Source: Prosthecobacter fusiformis (GTDB lineage Bacteria; Verrucomicrobiota; Verrucomicrobiia; Verrucomicrobiales; Verrucomicrobiaceae). From it: DNA of 64,000 nt. Below the pieces are notes generated by a model. It did no database searches and had not been told where the DNA came from. It was given only the letters and a program-made list of their open reading frames with translations. The stretch is from positions 1,302,001 to 1,366,000 of the forward strand of contig NZ_SOCA01000001.1 in assembly GCF_004364345.1 (NCBI RefSeq), in the 5' to 3' direction. Positions 28,820 through 37,997 of the stretch are shown here, piece after piece; the stretch's first letter is position 1, and every line of letters starts with the position of its first letter. The translations under genes and the position numbers were made by a program.

Positions 28820-30402
28820 GCCGTCGTCGGCATCGCTCCTTTTTCCATCGGCATCTCAACCATTGCAGGCATCTTCTTGGGCGCTCGCCCAAAAAGGGTA
28901 CGCAGCTCTGCCATCAGCCACAGCCGGGTACCCCAGCGCAGGAAGCGCAGGGCGGAAAAATCCGGTGTATAGCTCTGGCCCAGCGTCAGGTCCATGCCCG
29001 TATTCCAGGCACCATATGTCCCCTTCGCCTGGCGCTTTTTCGCCATCGCATTCAGACGGCGGTTATACAGCGCCATAAACTTGGCGAAGACCGTTCCCGC
29101 AGGACCATCATACGGCAGCCTGCCAAACTCATAGTCCGGGTTGTCATAGACCAGCCGCACAGGTCCCACAAAATAGGTGCCCAGGTCCATGATGAAGGCG
29201 ATTCGGGTCAGCTCCGCGTCGCCCATGTATTCGTATTTACCTTTATACAGCGATTCAAACCACAGCCGGTAACTGCGTTTATACGCCCCTTTCAGGTAAT
29301 TCAGCGTCTCGGTGATATCCTCCCCCATCGCCTGCTTGCCGATCATCCGGGTGACCGCAAAGACGGTATGCCCGCAATAGTCCAGCCCCTGGCTATACAG
29401 AGGGTCAATAAAACCCGCCGCATCCCCCACCATCGCCCAGCGGTTGCCCGCCATCTGCTCCGTATAATAGGGCAGTCCCTTGTAATAAAAGGTGTCATCC
29501 TCAACCGGCTCTGCGTTTTCAAACATCAGCCGCCCGATCGGGTGCTGAAGGATGTGCGCATGCAGCCTTTCCGTCAGTGACCTGCCCTCCGGCAGCGTGA
29601 AGACATTTCGGTCCCAGACAATACCCGCGCTATAGTCACCATTCGCCAGCGGGATCAGCCACACCCACCAGCCACGGCCCATCAGATGATTCGTGGCTGC
29701 CGCGCGGGAGGCCTTCGTCCGCATCATCAGCTTTGGATTCATCGTCCGGCTTTTGTGACTGTCCAAGGAGTTCACATTCCGGTAGCGGCACCACAGGGAA
29801 GATGTCGCGTGCTCTTCTCCCAACTGGCGGTGCAGCCCCAGTTTTTTGGACAGCAAAGCCGCCTTACCAGAGGCATCGATGACCCAGCGGGCCGTGAAGG
29901 TTTTTGTCTCTTCCTTGCTCACCGCCACCGTCACCCGGTGATTCTCATCTCCCTCGGCCAGCGTGACCTCCCGCAGGGTCGCCGGGCGCAGCAGGTCCGC
30001 TCCAGCCTCACGGGCCAGCTTCAGCACATGCTCATCCAGCAGTGCGCGGTCCAATTGAAAAGTCGGCAGTCGGCTCTGGAATTTAGGTCCCAGCTCGGTG
30101 CAGTCTTCCACACTGTCTTTTGGACTGTTGCAGAACCACATCCGCAGACCGTGCTTCTGATAATGATGTGCGCTCAGGTAACTTCCCAAGTGCAGAACAC
30201 GTGTCAGGAAACAACCGCCCACCTCGGACGTGCTCTCCCCCACTTTCCGGTCAAATTCCACCTGCCTTTCCACCACCAGCACCCGCAGTTCCGGGTGATC
30301 TCTTTTCAACAGCAGCGCGGCAGAAGCTCCGCTGAAGGCTCCACCCATAATGATCACATCATAGTCGGCCTGGCTCACGGAAGGCATTTGGGGATCGTTC
30401 AT
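28816..30402 (-). CDS. flavin-dependent halogenase-like oxidoreductase
   Basis: 528-residue flavoprotein of the flavin-dependent halogenase/geranylgeranyl-reductase superfamily. The FAD-binding GGAFSGASAA is near 20, the KVGES motif is at 53-57 and the halogenase signature W246-x-W248-x-I250-P251 is intact, as is GDAAGFIDPLYSQG near 335. The KVGES variant is typical of halogenases acting on phenols or carrier-bound substrates rather than free tryptophan. It is divergent from an LpxL/HtrB-type acyltransferase across 105 bp. In flexirubin/dialkylresorcinol and aryl polyene clusters halogenase-like flavoproteins and acyltransferases co-occur, but no ketosynthase is nearby. Halogenation is a hypothesis; a plain reductase or hydroxylase is possible. 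Confidence 0.75.
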   Translation of the reverse strand: MNDPQMPSVSQADYDVIIMGGAFSGASAALLLKRDHPELRVLVVERQVEFDRKVGESTSEVGGCFLTRVLHLGSYLSAHHYQKHGLRMWFCNSPKDSVEDCTELGPKFQSRLPTFQLDRALLDEHVLKLAREAGADLLRPATLREVTLAEGDENHRVTVAVSKEETKTFTARWVIDASGKAALLSKKLGLHRQLGEEHATSSLWCRYRNVNSLDSHKSRTMNPKLMMRTKASRAAATNHLMGRGWWVWLIPLANGDYSAGIVWDRNVFTLPEGRSLTERLHAHILQHPIGRLMFENAEPVEDDTFYYKGLPYYTEQMAGNRWAMVGDAAGFIDPLYSQGLDYCGHTVFAVTRMIGKQAMGEDITETLNYLKGAYKRSYRLWFESLYKGKYEYMGDAELTRIAFIMDLGTYFVGPVRLVYDNPDYEFGRLPYDGPAGTVFAKFMALYNRRLNAMAKKRQAKGTYGAWNTGMDLTLGQSYTPDFSALRFLRWGTRLWLMAELRTLFGRAPKKMPAMVEMPMEKGAMPTTA

Positions 30403-30507
30403 GATATTTTAACTGGGTTGCAGGTCTGGGCGAAGGGTGCCATCAAAGAAGAAGTGTCAGGCCGAAGCCAGAGGGTTTTTACGGAGGCACTGCAAAACCG
30501 TTCCCCC

Positions 30508-31476
30508 ATGCCCGCTGAAGAAACCGCCAAAGAAGCCCCGCCGCAAGCACCACGTCTGCGGAATACGGGCCTGCATGGAGCCTTTTGGACCCAGATGTTG
30601 CTCAAGGTCCTGCGTTTCATGCCAGTCTGGCTTTGCCTCCCGCTGAATGCCCTGGTCGTCGCCTTCATCTACCTGATGGCTGGCCCGCAGCGCCAGGCCG
30701 TGCTGGCAAACCTCCAGGGCCTGCGCCCGGATTTTGGCCTCCTCCGCCGTTGGTGGGCGGGCTATCAGGTGTTCCTCCAGTTCGCCCTGACCTACCTCGA
30801 CCGCCTCTGGCACATGCATTTTAAACGCGAGGTCACCTGGGACATACCTAACCTCTCGCACTTCGAAGAAATGCGCGCTCATCCGGGCGGCGTACTGGTT
30901 TTCACAATTCACAGTGGCAATTACGACATTGGAGCCACTCTGTTCGCCCAAAAGTTTGGCCGTACCCTCCACATGGTCAGGGTACCTGAACAAACGGCCG
31001 AACTTCAGGAGCTCCGGGCTGCCGAACTCCAGAGTGTGGAACGCGAAAATCCCCACCTCCGCGTCCATTACAATGAGGTGGACAGCCACCTGGGCCTGGA
31101 ACTCTGCCGCATCCTCATGGCGGGCGAGGCAGTCGCCGTTCAGGGAGACCGCGTCGTCACCGGCGTCTCCCCCATTGAAATGGATCATGAAGGCGTCACC
31201 TTCAAAATTCCCCGGGGCCCTCTCGTCCTGGCTGAAATCTCCCGTGTCCCCTGCTATCCCATCTTCCTTCAGCGCCTCGGCATCCTGAAGTATCGCATCG
31301 TCTGCGGCCCCTGCTTTTACGACGGAAAGACCAAGATCCGTGCGGACGACCTCGGCAAAGTCTGGCTGCCAATCATGCACCGTTTTGTCCATGAGCACTG
31401 GGACCAGTGGTTCGTCTTCGAAGCCCTCGTCAAAGAAGCCAAAAGCGCTCCGCCGGACGAGCCAGCGGAGCGCTAA
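30508..31476 (+). CDS. LpxL/HtrB-type lysophospholipid acyltransferase
   Basis: 322 residues from ATG 30508; the in-frame sequence further upstream lies antisense to the halogenase-like gene and is not credible. The first 65 residues contain one membrane helix (MPVWLCLPLNALVVAFIYLM). The HX4D acyltransferase motif is H135-S-G-N-Y-D140, followed by the GD-type loop VAVQGDRVVTG. Family members acylate lipid A or related lipids with acyl-ACP or acyl-CoA at the inner membrane. It is divergent from the halogenase-like gene and convergent with lysA. The donor and acceptor are unknown. Confidence 0.83.
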   Translation: MPAEETAKEAPPQAPRLRNTGLHGAFWTQMLLKVLRFMPVWLCLPLNALVVAFIYLMAGPQRQAVLANLQGLRPDFGLLRRWWAGYQVFLQFALTYLDRLWHMHFKREVTWDIPNLSHFEEMRAHPGGVLVFTIHSGNYDIGATLFAQKFGRTLHMVRVPEQTAELQELRAAELQSVERENPHLRVHYNEVDSHLGLELCRILMAGEAVAVQGDRVVTGVSPIEMDHEGVTFKIPRGPLVLAEISRVPCYPIFLQRLGILKYRIVCGPCFYDGKTKIRADDLGKVWLPIMHRFVHEHWDQWFVFEALVKEAKSAPPDEPAER

Positions 31477-31496
31477 AATAGTTACTCCAGGTCAGT

Positions 31497-32789
31497 TCAG
31501 GCGATGTGCTCACCCTTCAGCACATCATCCAGCGTCTGGCGCTCACGCACCACGGTCGCCTTGTCGCCATCCACCAGGATCTCCGCCGGCATCGGCCGCG
31601 TGTTGTAATTGGAGGCCATGGTAAAGCCATAAGCTCCGGCGCTCAGCACCGCCAGGTAATCACCTTCCTTCACGAGGGGGATCTCACGGTTCTGGGCCAG
31701 GAAGTCCCCCGTCTCGCAAATTGGCCCGACCACATCCACCTTCTCCACCTCATCCGTATTCGGCTGCTTCACCGGAGTGATCAGGTGCCAGCCTTCATAC
31801 AACGTCGGGCGGATCAGGTCGTTCATACCTGCATCCACGATCTTGAATGTCTTCGCTGCACCGCGCTTCTCATAAAGCACCTTGGTCAGCAGCACACCCG
31901 CATTACCCACCATGAAGCGGCCAGGCTCACACAGGATGCGCAGTCCCAGCGGGGCCAGATGCGGCACCACTGCCTCGGCATACGCCTGCACCGTCAGCGG
32001 ATGCACTTCGCTGTTCTCCTCCCACCAGGCCTCATCACCGGAATCCAGGCTCTGCTTGTAATTGATGCCGATGCCGCCGCCAATGCTGAAGAACTGGATT
32101 CCATGCTTCTCCTTCACTTCGCGGACCAGCGGGGTCACCTTCTTCACCGCTTCCACAAACGGATCCACACTAGTGAGCTGGGAGCCAATGTGCATCTGCA
32201 GGCCCCGGATCTCGAGGTTCGGCATTTCCGCCGCCACCCGGCCATAGACTTCCAGGATGTTTTCAAACTCGATGCCAAACTTGTTCTCACTCTTGCCCGT
32301 CGTGATCTTTGCATGCGTCTTCGCATCCACATTCGGATTCACCCGCACGGCCACCGGAGCCTTTTTGCCGATCTCACCCGCCACCTGGTTGATGTAGCGC
32401 AGCTCCGCTTCGGACTCCGCATTGATGCAATAAACACCCTGCTCCAACGCATAGACGATTTCATCCCGCGTCTTGCCCACACCGGCAAAGGTGCACTTGC
32501 GGGGATCTCCCCCCGCCTTGATCACCCGGTAGAGCTCCCCGGCGGAAACAATGTCAAAACCGCCGCCCAGCTTCGCGATCGTGCTCAGGATGGACAGATT
32601 AGAGTTCGCTTTCACCGCATAGCAGATCAGATGATCCAGCGGGCTCAGCGCCGCATCCAGGCGGGTAAAGTGGTCCGTGACCGTGGCCTTCGAATACACG
32701 TATAGCGGCGTGCCGTGCTTTTCAGCCAGGGATTGAAGAGAGACATTTTCGGCGAACAATTCGCCCTGAGTATAACGGAAACTGTGCAT
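31497..32789 (-). CDS. lysA: diaminopimelate decarboxylase
   Basis: PLP enzyme that decarboxylates meso-diaminopimelate to lysine. 430 residues from ATG 32789, the start that places the usual N-terminus (MHSFRYTQGELFAENVS) ahead of the barrel; upstream codons are open but unlike the family. The PLP-lysine segment YAVKANSN is near 60, the fold III substrate region HIGSQL and GGGIGINY follow and the C-terminal motifs CEPGRF and CETGDF (catalytic Cys) are intact. Monocistronic. Confidence 0.95.
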   Translation of the reverse strand: MHSFRYTQGELFAENVSLQSLAEKHGTPLYVYSKATVTDHFTRLDAALSPLDHLICYAVKANSNLSILSTIAKLGGGFDIVSAGELYRVIKAGGDPRKCTFAGVGKTRDEIVYALEQGVYCINAESEAELRYINQVAGEIGKKAPVAVRVNPNVDAKTHAKITTGKSENKFGIEFENILEVYGRVAAEMPNLEIRGLQMHIGSQLTSVDPFVEAVKKVTPLVREVKEKHGIQFFSIGGGIGINYKQSLDSGDEAWWEENSEVHPLTVQAYAEAVVPHLAPLGLRILCEPGRFMVGNAGVLLTKVLYEKRGAAKTFKIVDAGMNDLIRPTLYEGWHLITPVKQPNTDEVEKVDVVGPICETGDFLAQNREIPLVKEGDYLAVLSAGAYGFTMASNYNTRPMPAEILVDGDKATVVRERQTLDDVLKGEHIA

Positions 32790-32907
32790 ATGCGGGCCGG
32801 GTAGATAGGCGGAAAAGTCACCTGTGCAACCGCTCCCGCATCTTCTCAGCCCTTCCTCATGAAACTTCTGCCTTTGATAGTCCTGACTCATCCGTTGTGA
32901 TGACGTC

Positions 32908-33726
32908 ATGCGCTGTCTCCCACTGCCCCTAGCACTTCTCTTCGTTTTACCCCTCGCTGCCGAAACACCCCCATCCCAGGTAAAGCCCGGCGTACGCAGC
33001 ATCATCACCTTCAGCGGCTCCATCCCACAAAACAGCAACGAGCAGTATAAAATGCGCCTCACCACCCCGGATGATCCCGCGCCCTACGATCTCAGCCGCG
33101 AATCCTTCGAAATCCTCGTTCCCAAAAATTACAAAGACAGCGACCCCCACGGCCTCTTCATCTGGGTCAGCCCCGGCAACCAGCCCAACCTCAATGCAGA
33201 ATGGGAAAAAGTCCTCGCCGATGAAAAGCTCATCTTCATTGGCGCCATCAATTCCGGTAACAACCGTGAAACACCCGACCGTATCCGCCTCGCCGTGGAT
33301 GCCAATCACCACCTGCGCCAGCTCTATAAAGTGCACCCGGACCGTGTGTACATCAGCGGCCACTCTGGCGGAGCACGCGTCGCCTCCATGATCGGTGTGG
33401 CCTATGCGGATATGTTCACCGGTGCCGCCTGCTTCATGGGCGTCAATTACTTCCGCCCCACCCAGGGCAAGGACGGGATGGCCTATGACCGCCGCTACTT
33501 CCCCCACCCCGAGATGGCCCAGATCGCCCAGCAGTATAACCGTTTCGCCCTCATCACCGGTGACCAGGACTTCAACCTCGACAATACCCTGAGCATCTAC
33601 GAACAAGGCTTCCAGGGCGACGGATTCAAAGGCGTCAAACTCTTCCAAATCCCCAACCAAGGCCACAATGCCCCTGACGCCAAATGGCTGGAAAAAGTGA
33701 TCGAGTTTCTGGATACCGGGAAGTGA
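32908..33726 (+). CDS. exported alpha/beta hydrolase, esterase/PHB-depolymerase-like
   Basis: 272 residues. A signal peptide (MRCLPLPLALLFVLPLAAET) is followed by an alpha/beta hydrolase with nucleophile elbow GHSGGA (Ser153), an acidic residue in TGDQDF and His in NQGHNAPD. The central region VSPGNQPNLNAEW may be the oxyanion loop. The family includes feruloyl esterases and PHB depolymerases that act on extracellular polymers or their breakdown products. It is divergent from lysA (118-bp spacer). Substrate unknown. Confidence 0.78.
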   Translation: MRCLPLPLALLFVLPLAAETPPSQVKPGVRSIITFSGSIPQNSNEQYKMRLTTPDDPAPYDLSRESFEILVPKNYKDSDPHGLFIWVSPGNQPNLNAEWEKVLADEKLIFIGAINSGNNRETPDRIRLAVDANHHLRQLYKVHPDRVYISGHSGGARVASMIGVAYADMFTGAACFMGVNYFRPTQGKDGMAYDRRYFPHPEMAQIAQQYNRFALITGDQDFNLDNTLSIYEQGFQGDGFKGVKLFQIPNQGHNAPDAKWLEKVIEFLDTGK

Positions 33727-33834
33727 CGTAACCGACTGTGCCAGCAGTTAGGCAAGAAGAAGGAGTGAAGGTGGAAAATTCCAGGCCATTGAATTCGATA
33801 GACGCAGTCAAAGGGGTGTCATCGAATTATTGGC

Positions 33835-34008
33835 ATGAAGGATACATACCTTACTCCTGTCCTCGCGGGTGTCATGCTCGCTATCACCTTCGCCATTGCA
33901 GCTTTCGGAGCCATGGATGCAGCGGAACCCTTCCCTGAGGAAACCCTCAGCATGAACCGTACAGCTCAGCCGCAAGTGGCTGAGTGGTCGGGCATTACGA
34001 TTCCCTGA
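33835..34008 (+). CDS. 57-aa small membrane protein
   Basis: Short gene. The 57 residues begin MKDTYLTPVLAGVMLAITFA and contain one strongly hydrophobic helix (residues 8-26), then an acidic/polar tail with PFPEETLSMNRTAQPQ. A strong terminator follows 17 bp after the stop, supporting a real transcript. No family recognised; a single-pass membrane peptide or an exported peptide with an uncleaved anchor. Confidence 0.5.
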   Translation: MKDTYLTPVLAGVMLAITFAIAAFGAMDAAEPFPEETLSMNRTAQPQVAEWSGITIP

Positions 34009-34024
34009 GCGCTGTCACATTAAC

Positions 34025-34064
34025 AAAAAAACGGGTGAGGTCGCGTGGACCTCACCCGTTTTTT
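34025..34064. terminator. bidirectional rho-independent terminator
   Basis: An 11-bp perfect stem (34032-34042 with 34048-34058), 5-base loop, with A7 on the left and T6 on the right, so it can serve both the 57-aa gene (plus) and secDF (minus, which ends 15 bp away). Confidence 0.92.
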
Positions 34065-34078
34065 GTGGGTTCTGAAAC

Positions 34079-36454
34079 TTACTGGACGGCCTTGGCAGCG
34101 GCGATGGCAGCCTGAGCCTTGTCGGCTTCGATTTTGGCGTCCATGACCTGTCGCTTGAGGCTGGTGCCAGTCTTCTTCGCATACCACAGCACCAGGGGGC
34201 TGGCGATGAAGATGGAGGAATAGGTGCCGAGGAGCACACCGATGGTGATCGGCACGGCGAATTCAAGCATGGCCGGATTACCGAGGAAAAGAAGGGCGAC
34301 CATTGGAGCAAGAGCGGTCGGACCGGTCAGGATGGTACGGCTGAGGGTCTTGCAGATGGCGTCATTCATGAGTTCGCGGGTGCTGCCACCGACGCCCTTC
34401 TGAATGTTTTCACGAATACGGTCAAAGACCACGATGGTGTCATTGATCGAGTAACCGGCGACGGTCAGCATGGCACCCACGTGGATGAGGCTGAGCTCCT
34501 GGCCAAAGAGGACGCAGAGACCGGGGACCATAAGCACGTCATGAGCGAGAGCGACGATGGCACCAAGGGCAAAGGCAAACTCAAAGCGGCACATCAGATA
34601 GATGAAGATGGCGATGAGAGCGACAACGAGGGCCACGATGGAGATCTTGGCAGCTTCGTCACCAATGACAGCACCGACGCGGCTGCCCTGCGTACCTAAA
34701 ATCTGGTCAGCAAACTTGGTCTTCACAGCTTCTTCGATGGCCGGTCCGGAGTCGAACTCGCTGCGGATGGCGATGACTTCACCGCCAGTGGCGTTGCCTT
34801 TCCGCTGAATGTAATAGGTGCCGATTTCCTTGCCGTCCGGAAGCTTGAGATCCTTGAAGACGTTTTCGATCTCACCATCCGTGATGGTTTTATCCGATTT
34901 CAGTTCGACGTGGGTGAGGGCACCGCCGCGGAAGTCAATGCCAAGGCTGGCCTTACCCTTCATGCCAAGAGCGGCGAAGGAAATGGCGGTGATGACGAGG
35001 GAGGCGATGATGAATCCCTTAGCCTTCGAAAGAATATCAAAAACCGTGTCAGGGATCAGCTTGGTGGTCTTCAAGCTGGTGAGGATCTTTTTGTCGATTA
35101 CCCACATGAAGATGACACGTGTCACAATGAGTGCTCCGACCATGGAGGAAAGGAGACCGATCATCAGGGTGACTGCAAAGCCCTTCACCAGACCGCCAGC
35201 GATGCTGAAGAGGATGATGGCGGAAATGAGGGTGGTGATGTTGGAGTCCGCAATGGCAGAGAAGGCTTTTTCATAAGCCGCTTCCAGGGCACCGGCGAGG
35301 GTCTTACCAGCCTCCATTTCTTCACGAAGCCGCTCATAGATGAGGACGTTGGCATCCACCGCCATGCCGATGGTGAGGACGATACCGGCGATACCAGGCA
35401 TGGTCAGCGTGAAGCCGAAGAGGGCCATGCCGCCGAAGAGGATGGTGAGGTTGATGACGAGACCAACGATGGCGATGAGACCGGCCATGCGATAAACAAA
35501 AACCATGAAGAGGGTGGTGAATGCCAGACCGCCGATACCGACCCACATACCCTGGTTGATAGAGGACTCACCATAAGCAGAGGAGACAGCGCTCTCCGAG
35601 AGGATGGTCATCGGGTTTTCCAGCGGGTTTTCCAGAAGGCTGGCAAGGGTGCGTGCCTCCGGCTCTTTGAAACGACCACTGATGACAGCGGTGCCGCCAA
35701 ACTGGCTGGCCTGAAGGACAGGCGCGGAAATGATTTGCTTGTCCACCACGATGGCCATCTGACGGCCACGGTTAGCTGCGGCGACTTCATCGAAAAGCTT
35801 GGCTCCGGTGCTGTCGAAGTTCAGGATGACCTTCCAGCCTTCGGCATCAAAGGTGGCGAAGGATTCCTTCACATACTTGCCTTCCATGTCCGCACGGTTT
35901 CTCACCATCTCGCTGCCTGCGCTTGGCAGCTCCTTGCCCTGAGCGTCTTTTTCAGGCTTATAGAACAACTCTTCGGTGCCTGGCTCACGGAGTTCACCAG
36001 GAGCTTTTTTGGTCTGGACGATGCGGAATTCCAGATGGGCGACCTGCTGGATCTTGGTGCGTACATCGGCGAACTCTTCGGCCTTCACACCCGGCATCTG
36101 GATGAGGATGCGGTCATCCCCCTGAGGCTGCATGGTGAGATCCAGAACGGAGTTGGGGTTGAGACGCTTTTCCAGAATGGCGATTGCCTGCTGGACAGAA
36201 TCTGGGGTCACAGCTTTAGCGCTTCCATCGTCTGCTTTTCCTGGCTCCAGGCGCACAACGAACTCACTGCCGCCTTGAAGGTCGATGCCCTTCTTGATGC
36301 CCATGACATCCACTGTGTAGATGGCGAAGGCGGTGGCGATGAAGATAAGGAGGGTGCCGTACCTGCGCTTGCGGTCATGCATCGTGGTGCCGATGTAAAA
36401 CAGGAGCAGCAGGAGGATCGAAGCTCCAACGAGGAAGGTTGAGATGGCGGCCAT
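34079..36454 (-). CDS. secDF: fused protein-export membrane proteins SecD and SecF
   Basis: 791-residue fusion of SecD and SecF, which use the proton-motive force to pull secreted proteins from SecYEG. An extra N-terminal membrane segment (ISTFLVGASILLLLLFYIG) precedes the SecD TM1 (GIKKGIDLQGGSEF), a large periplasmic P1 domain, the SecD TM bundle (GIAGIVLTIGMAVDANVLIYE), then the SecF half (LGIDFRGGALTHVELK, AGYSINDTIVVFDRIRENI). The last gene of tgt-yajC-secDF, 62 bp after yajC. Fused SecDF is common in Verrucomicrobia and Bacteroidetes. Confidence 0.95.
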   Translation of the reverse strand: MAAISTFLVGASILLLLLFYIGTTMHDRKRRYGTLLIFIATAFAIYTVDVMGIKKGIDLQGGSEFVVRLEPGKADDGSAKAVTPDSVQQAIAILEKRLNPNSVLDLTMQPQGDDRILIQMPGVKAEEFADVRTKIQQVAHLEFRIVQTKKAPGELREPGTEELFYKPEKDAQGKELPSAGSEMVRNRADMEGKYVKESFATFDAEGWKVILNFDSTGAKLFDEVAAANRGRQMAIVVDKQIISAPVLQASQFGGTAVISGRFKEPEARTLASLLENPLENPMTILSESAVSSAYGESSINQGMWVGIGGLAFTTLFMVFVYRMAGLIAIVGLVINLTILFGGMALFGFTLTMPGIAGIVLTIGMAVDANVLIYERLREEMEAGKTLAGALEAAYEKAFSAIADSNITTLISAIILFSIAGGLVKGFAVTLMIGLLSSMVGALIVTRVIFMWVIDKKILTSLKTTKLIPDTVFDILSKAKGFIIASLVITAISFAALGMKGKASLGIDFRGGALTHVELKSDKTITDGEIENVFKDLKLPDGKEIGTYYIQRKGNATGGEVIAIRSEFDSGPAIEEAVKTKFADQILGTQGSRVGAVIGDEAAKISIVALVVALIAIFIYLMCRFEFAFALGAIVALAHDVLMVPGLCVLFGQELSLIHVGAMLTVAGYSINDTIVVFDRIRENIQKGVGGSTRELMNDAICKTLSRTILTGPTALAPMVALLFLGNPAMLEFAVPITIGVLLGTYSSIFIASPLVLWYAKKTGTSLKRQVMDAKIEADKAQAAIAAAKAVQ

Positions 36455-36516
36455 GGTGGGTTGGTTTTGAAAAGGGGCTCAAGGCTCAGTGCTGCAAGAG
36501 CAACTGCGGAAACGGA

Positions 36517-36861
36517 TCAAGCGGCAGTGGTTGTTGCTTCGACCACGTCTGTTTTTTTGCTGATGGAGGCGATGGAGCTGCGCTCGTATTCGATCTTCAC
36601 ATTGTCGGCTACTTTCACCATGATGGTCTTCTCCTTGACGCTGGTGATAATGCCGTGTTCGCCACCATTGAGGACGACATGGTCGCCGACCTTGACGCCA
36701 TTGATCAGTTTCTCGAGTTCCTTCTGGCGCATGCGCTGGGGGCGGATGAGGATGAAGTACATCATGACAAACATGAGGCCCATCATGACCAGGGTGTTCA
36801 TGCCACCGCCAGCGGCGGGAGCAGGAGATTGAGCGAGGAGAGCGAGAGTAGGGAGGGTCAT
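36517..36861 (-). CDS. yajC: Sec translocon accessory subunit YajC
   Basis: 114-residue inner-membrane protein with one helix (LVMMGLMFVMMYFILIRPQR) and a cytoplasmic SH3-like beta domain (VKVGDHVVLNGGEHGIIT). Partner of SecDF. Its start codon overlaps the stop of tgt by 4 bases, the usual coupled order. Confidence 0.94.
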   Translation of the reverse strand: MTLPTLALLAQSPAPAAGGGMNTLVMMGLMFVMMYFILIRPQRMRQKELEKLINGVKVGDHVVLNGGEHGIITSVKEKTIMVKVADNVKIEYERSSIASISKKTDVVEATTTAA

Positions 36862-37997
36862 GAATCTAGGGTTTCGGGACGGGTTTGATAACGGGCGACG
36901 ACCTCAGCACGGAAGTCGGCAAAGCAACCTTGTTCGATGGCTGAGCGTGCCCTGGAGGCGAGGGACAGGTAGAAATGCAGATTGTGAAGGGAAATCAACC
37001 GTAAACCCAGGACCTCCTGGGTATTGATCAAATGGCGGATGTAGGCCCTGGAAAAGCCCTGGCAGAGGGGATGAGTGTCCTCCGCGAGGGGGCGAAAGTC
37101 TTTGGCAAACTTATTGTTTCGCAGGTTCAGGGTGCCTTCGTGGGTGTAGGCGGTGCCATTGCGGGCGAGGCGTGTGGGGAGCACGCAGTCAAACATATCA
37201 ATGCCGCGGGCGATGAGCTCCACCATCTGTGGCGGGGTGCCGAGGCCCATGGCATAACGGGCTTTATGCTCCGGCAGCAGGGGGCAGGTCCACTCTGCAA
37301 TGCGCATCATGTCCTCTTCCGGCTCGCCGACGCTGAGGCCACCGATGGCGTAGCCGCTGAAGTCCATGGCAACGAGCTCCCGCGCGGAGTGCTGGCGGAG
37401 GTCTTCATAAGTGCTGCCCTGGACGATGCCAAAGTGGAGCTGGGCTCCACCGCCCGTCTGCGGCTGATGTTTGTCAATCCAGTCACGGCAGCGGCGCGCC
37501 CAACGGAGGGTCAGCTCCAGGCTTTCTTTGGCCGGGGCATGCTCGCAGGGCCAGGGCGTGCATTCGTCAAAAAGCATGGCGATGTCACTGCCCAGGGTGG
37601 CCTGGATTTCCATGGCGGTCTCAGGCCCCAGGAACATGGGGGTGCCGTCCACGTGATTGTTAAAATAGCAGCCTTCTTCCTTGAGCTTGCGCAGCTTGGC
37701 CAGCGAGAAGACCTGGTAGCCGCCGCTGTCCGTAAGGATGGGGCGGTCCCAGTTCATGAACTTGTGCAGGCCACCGGCGGCACCAATGATCTCTGTGCCA
37801 GGGCGGACCCAGAGGTGGTAGGTATTGCCTAAAATGATCTGCGCATTGAGTGAGCGCAATTCGTCCGGGTGCACGGCCTTGACGGTGGCCTGGGTGCCCA
37901 CGGGCATGAAGATGGGCGTCTCGATCACGCCATGAGGCGTCGTCAACCTGCCGCGACGTGCGGAGGAGCTGGGATCGGTGGCCAGAAGTTCAAACAT
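36858..37997 (-). CDS. tgt: tRNA-guanine transglycosylase with variant zinc site
   Basis: Exchanges G34 of tRNAs with GUN anticodons for preQ1 in queuosine synthesis. 379 residues with the catalytic Asp in LTDSGGYQVFS (D90) and FDCVLPTRLARNG (D270). The zinc site is unusual: where E. coli Tgt has C302-x-C304-x2-C307...H333, this protein has D307-x-H309-x2-C312...H338, with the same 26-residue spacing to His. It could still bind zinc with a mixed ligand set or may be altered in function. First gene of tgt-yajC-secDF, with a 4-base ATGA overlap with yajC. Confidence 0.93.
   Translation of the reverse strand: MFELLATDPSSSARRGRLTTPHGVIETPIFMPVGTQATVKAVHPDELRSLNAQIILGNTYHLWVRPGTEIIGAAGGLHKFMNWDRPILTDSGGYQVFSLAKLRKLKEEGCYFNNHVDGTPMFLGPETAMEIQATLGSDIAMLFDECTPWPCEHAPAKESLELTLRWARRCRDWIDKHQPQTGGGAQLHFGIVQGSTYEDLRQHSARELVAMDFSGYAIGGLSVGEPEEDMMRIAEWTCPLLPEHKARYAMGLGTPPQMVELIARGIDMFDCVLPTRLARNGTAYTHEGTLNLRNNKFAKDFRPLAEDTHPLCQGFSRAYIRHLINTQEVLGLRLISLHNLHFYLSLASRARSAIEQGCFADFRAEVVARYQTRPETLDS

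Noticed and set aside
34910..36442. A 510-codon open frame opposite secDF.
   Set aside because: Its composition (Gly/Glu/Asp/His) is a shadow of the Ala/Leu/Ile/Val-rich membrane helices of SecDF on the other strand.
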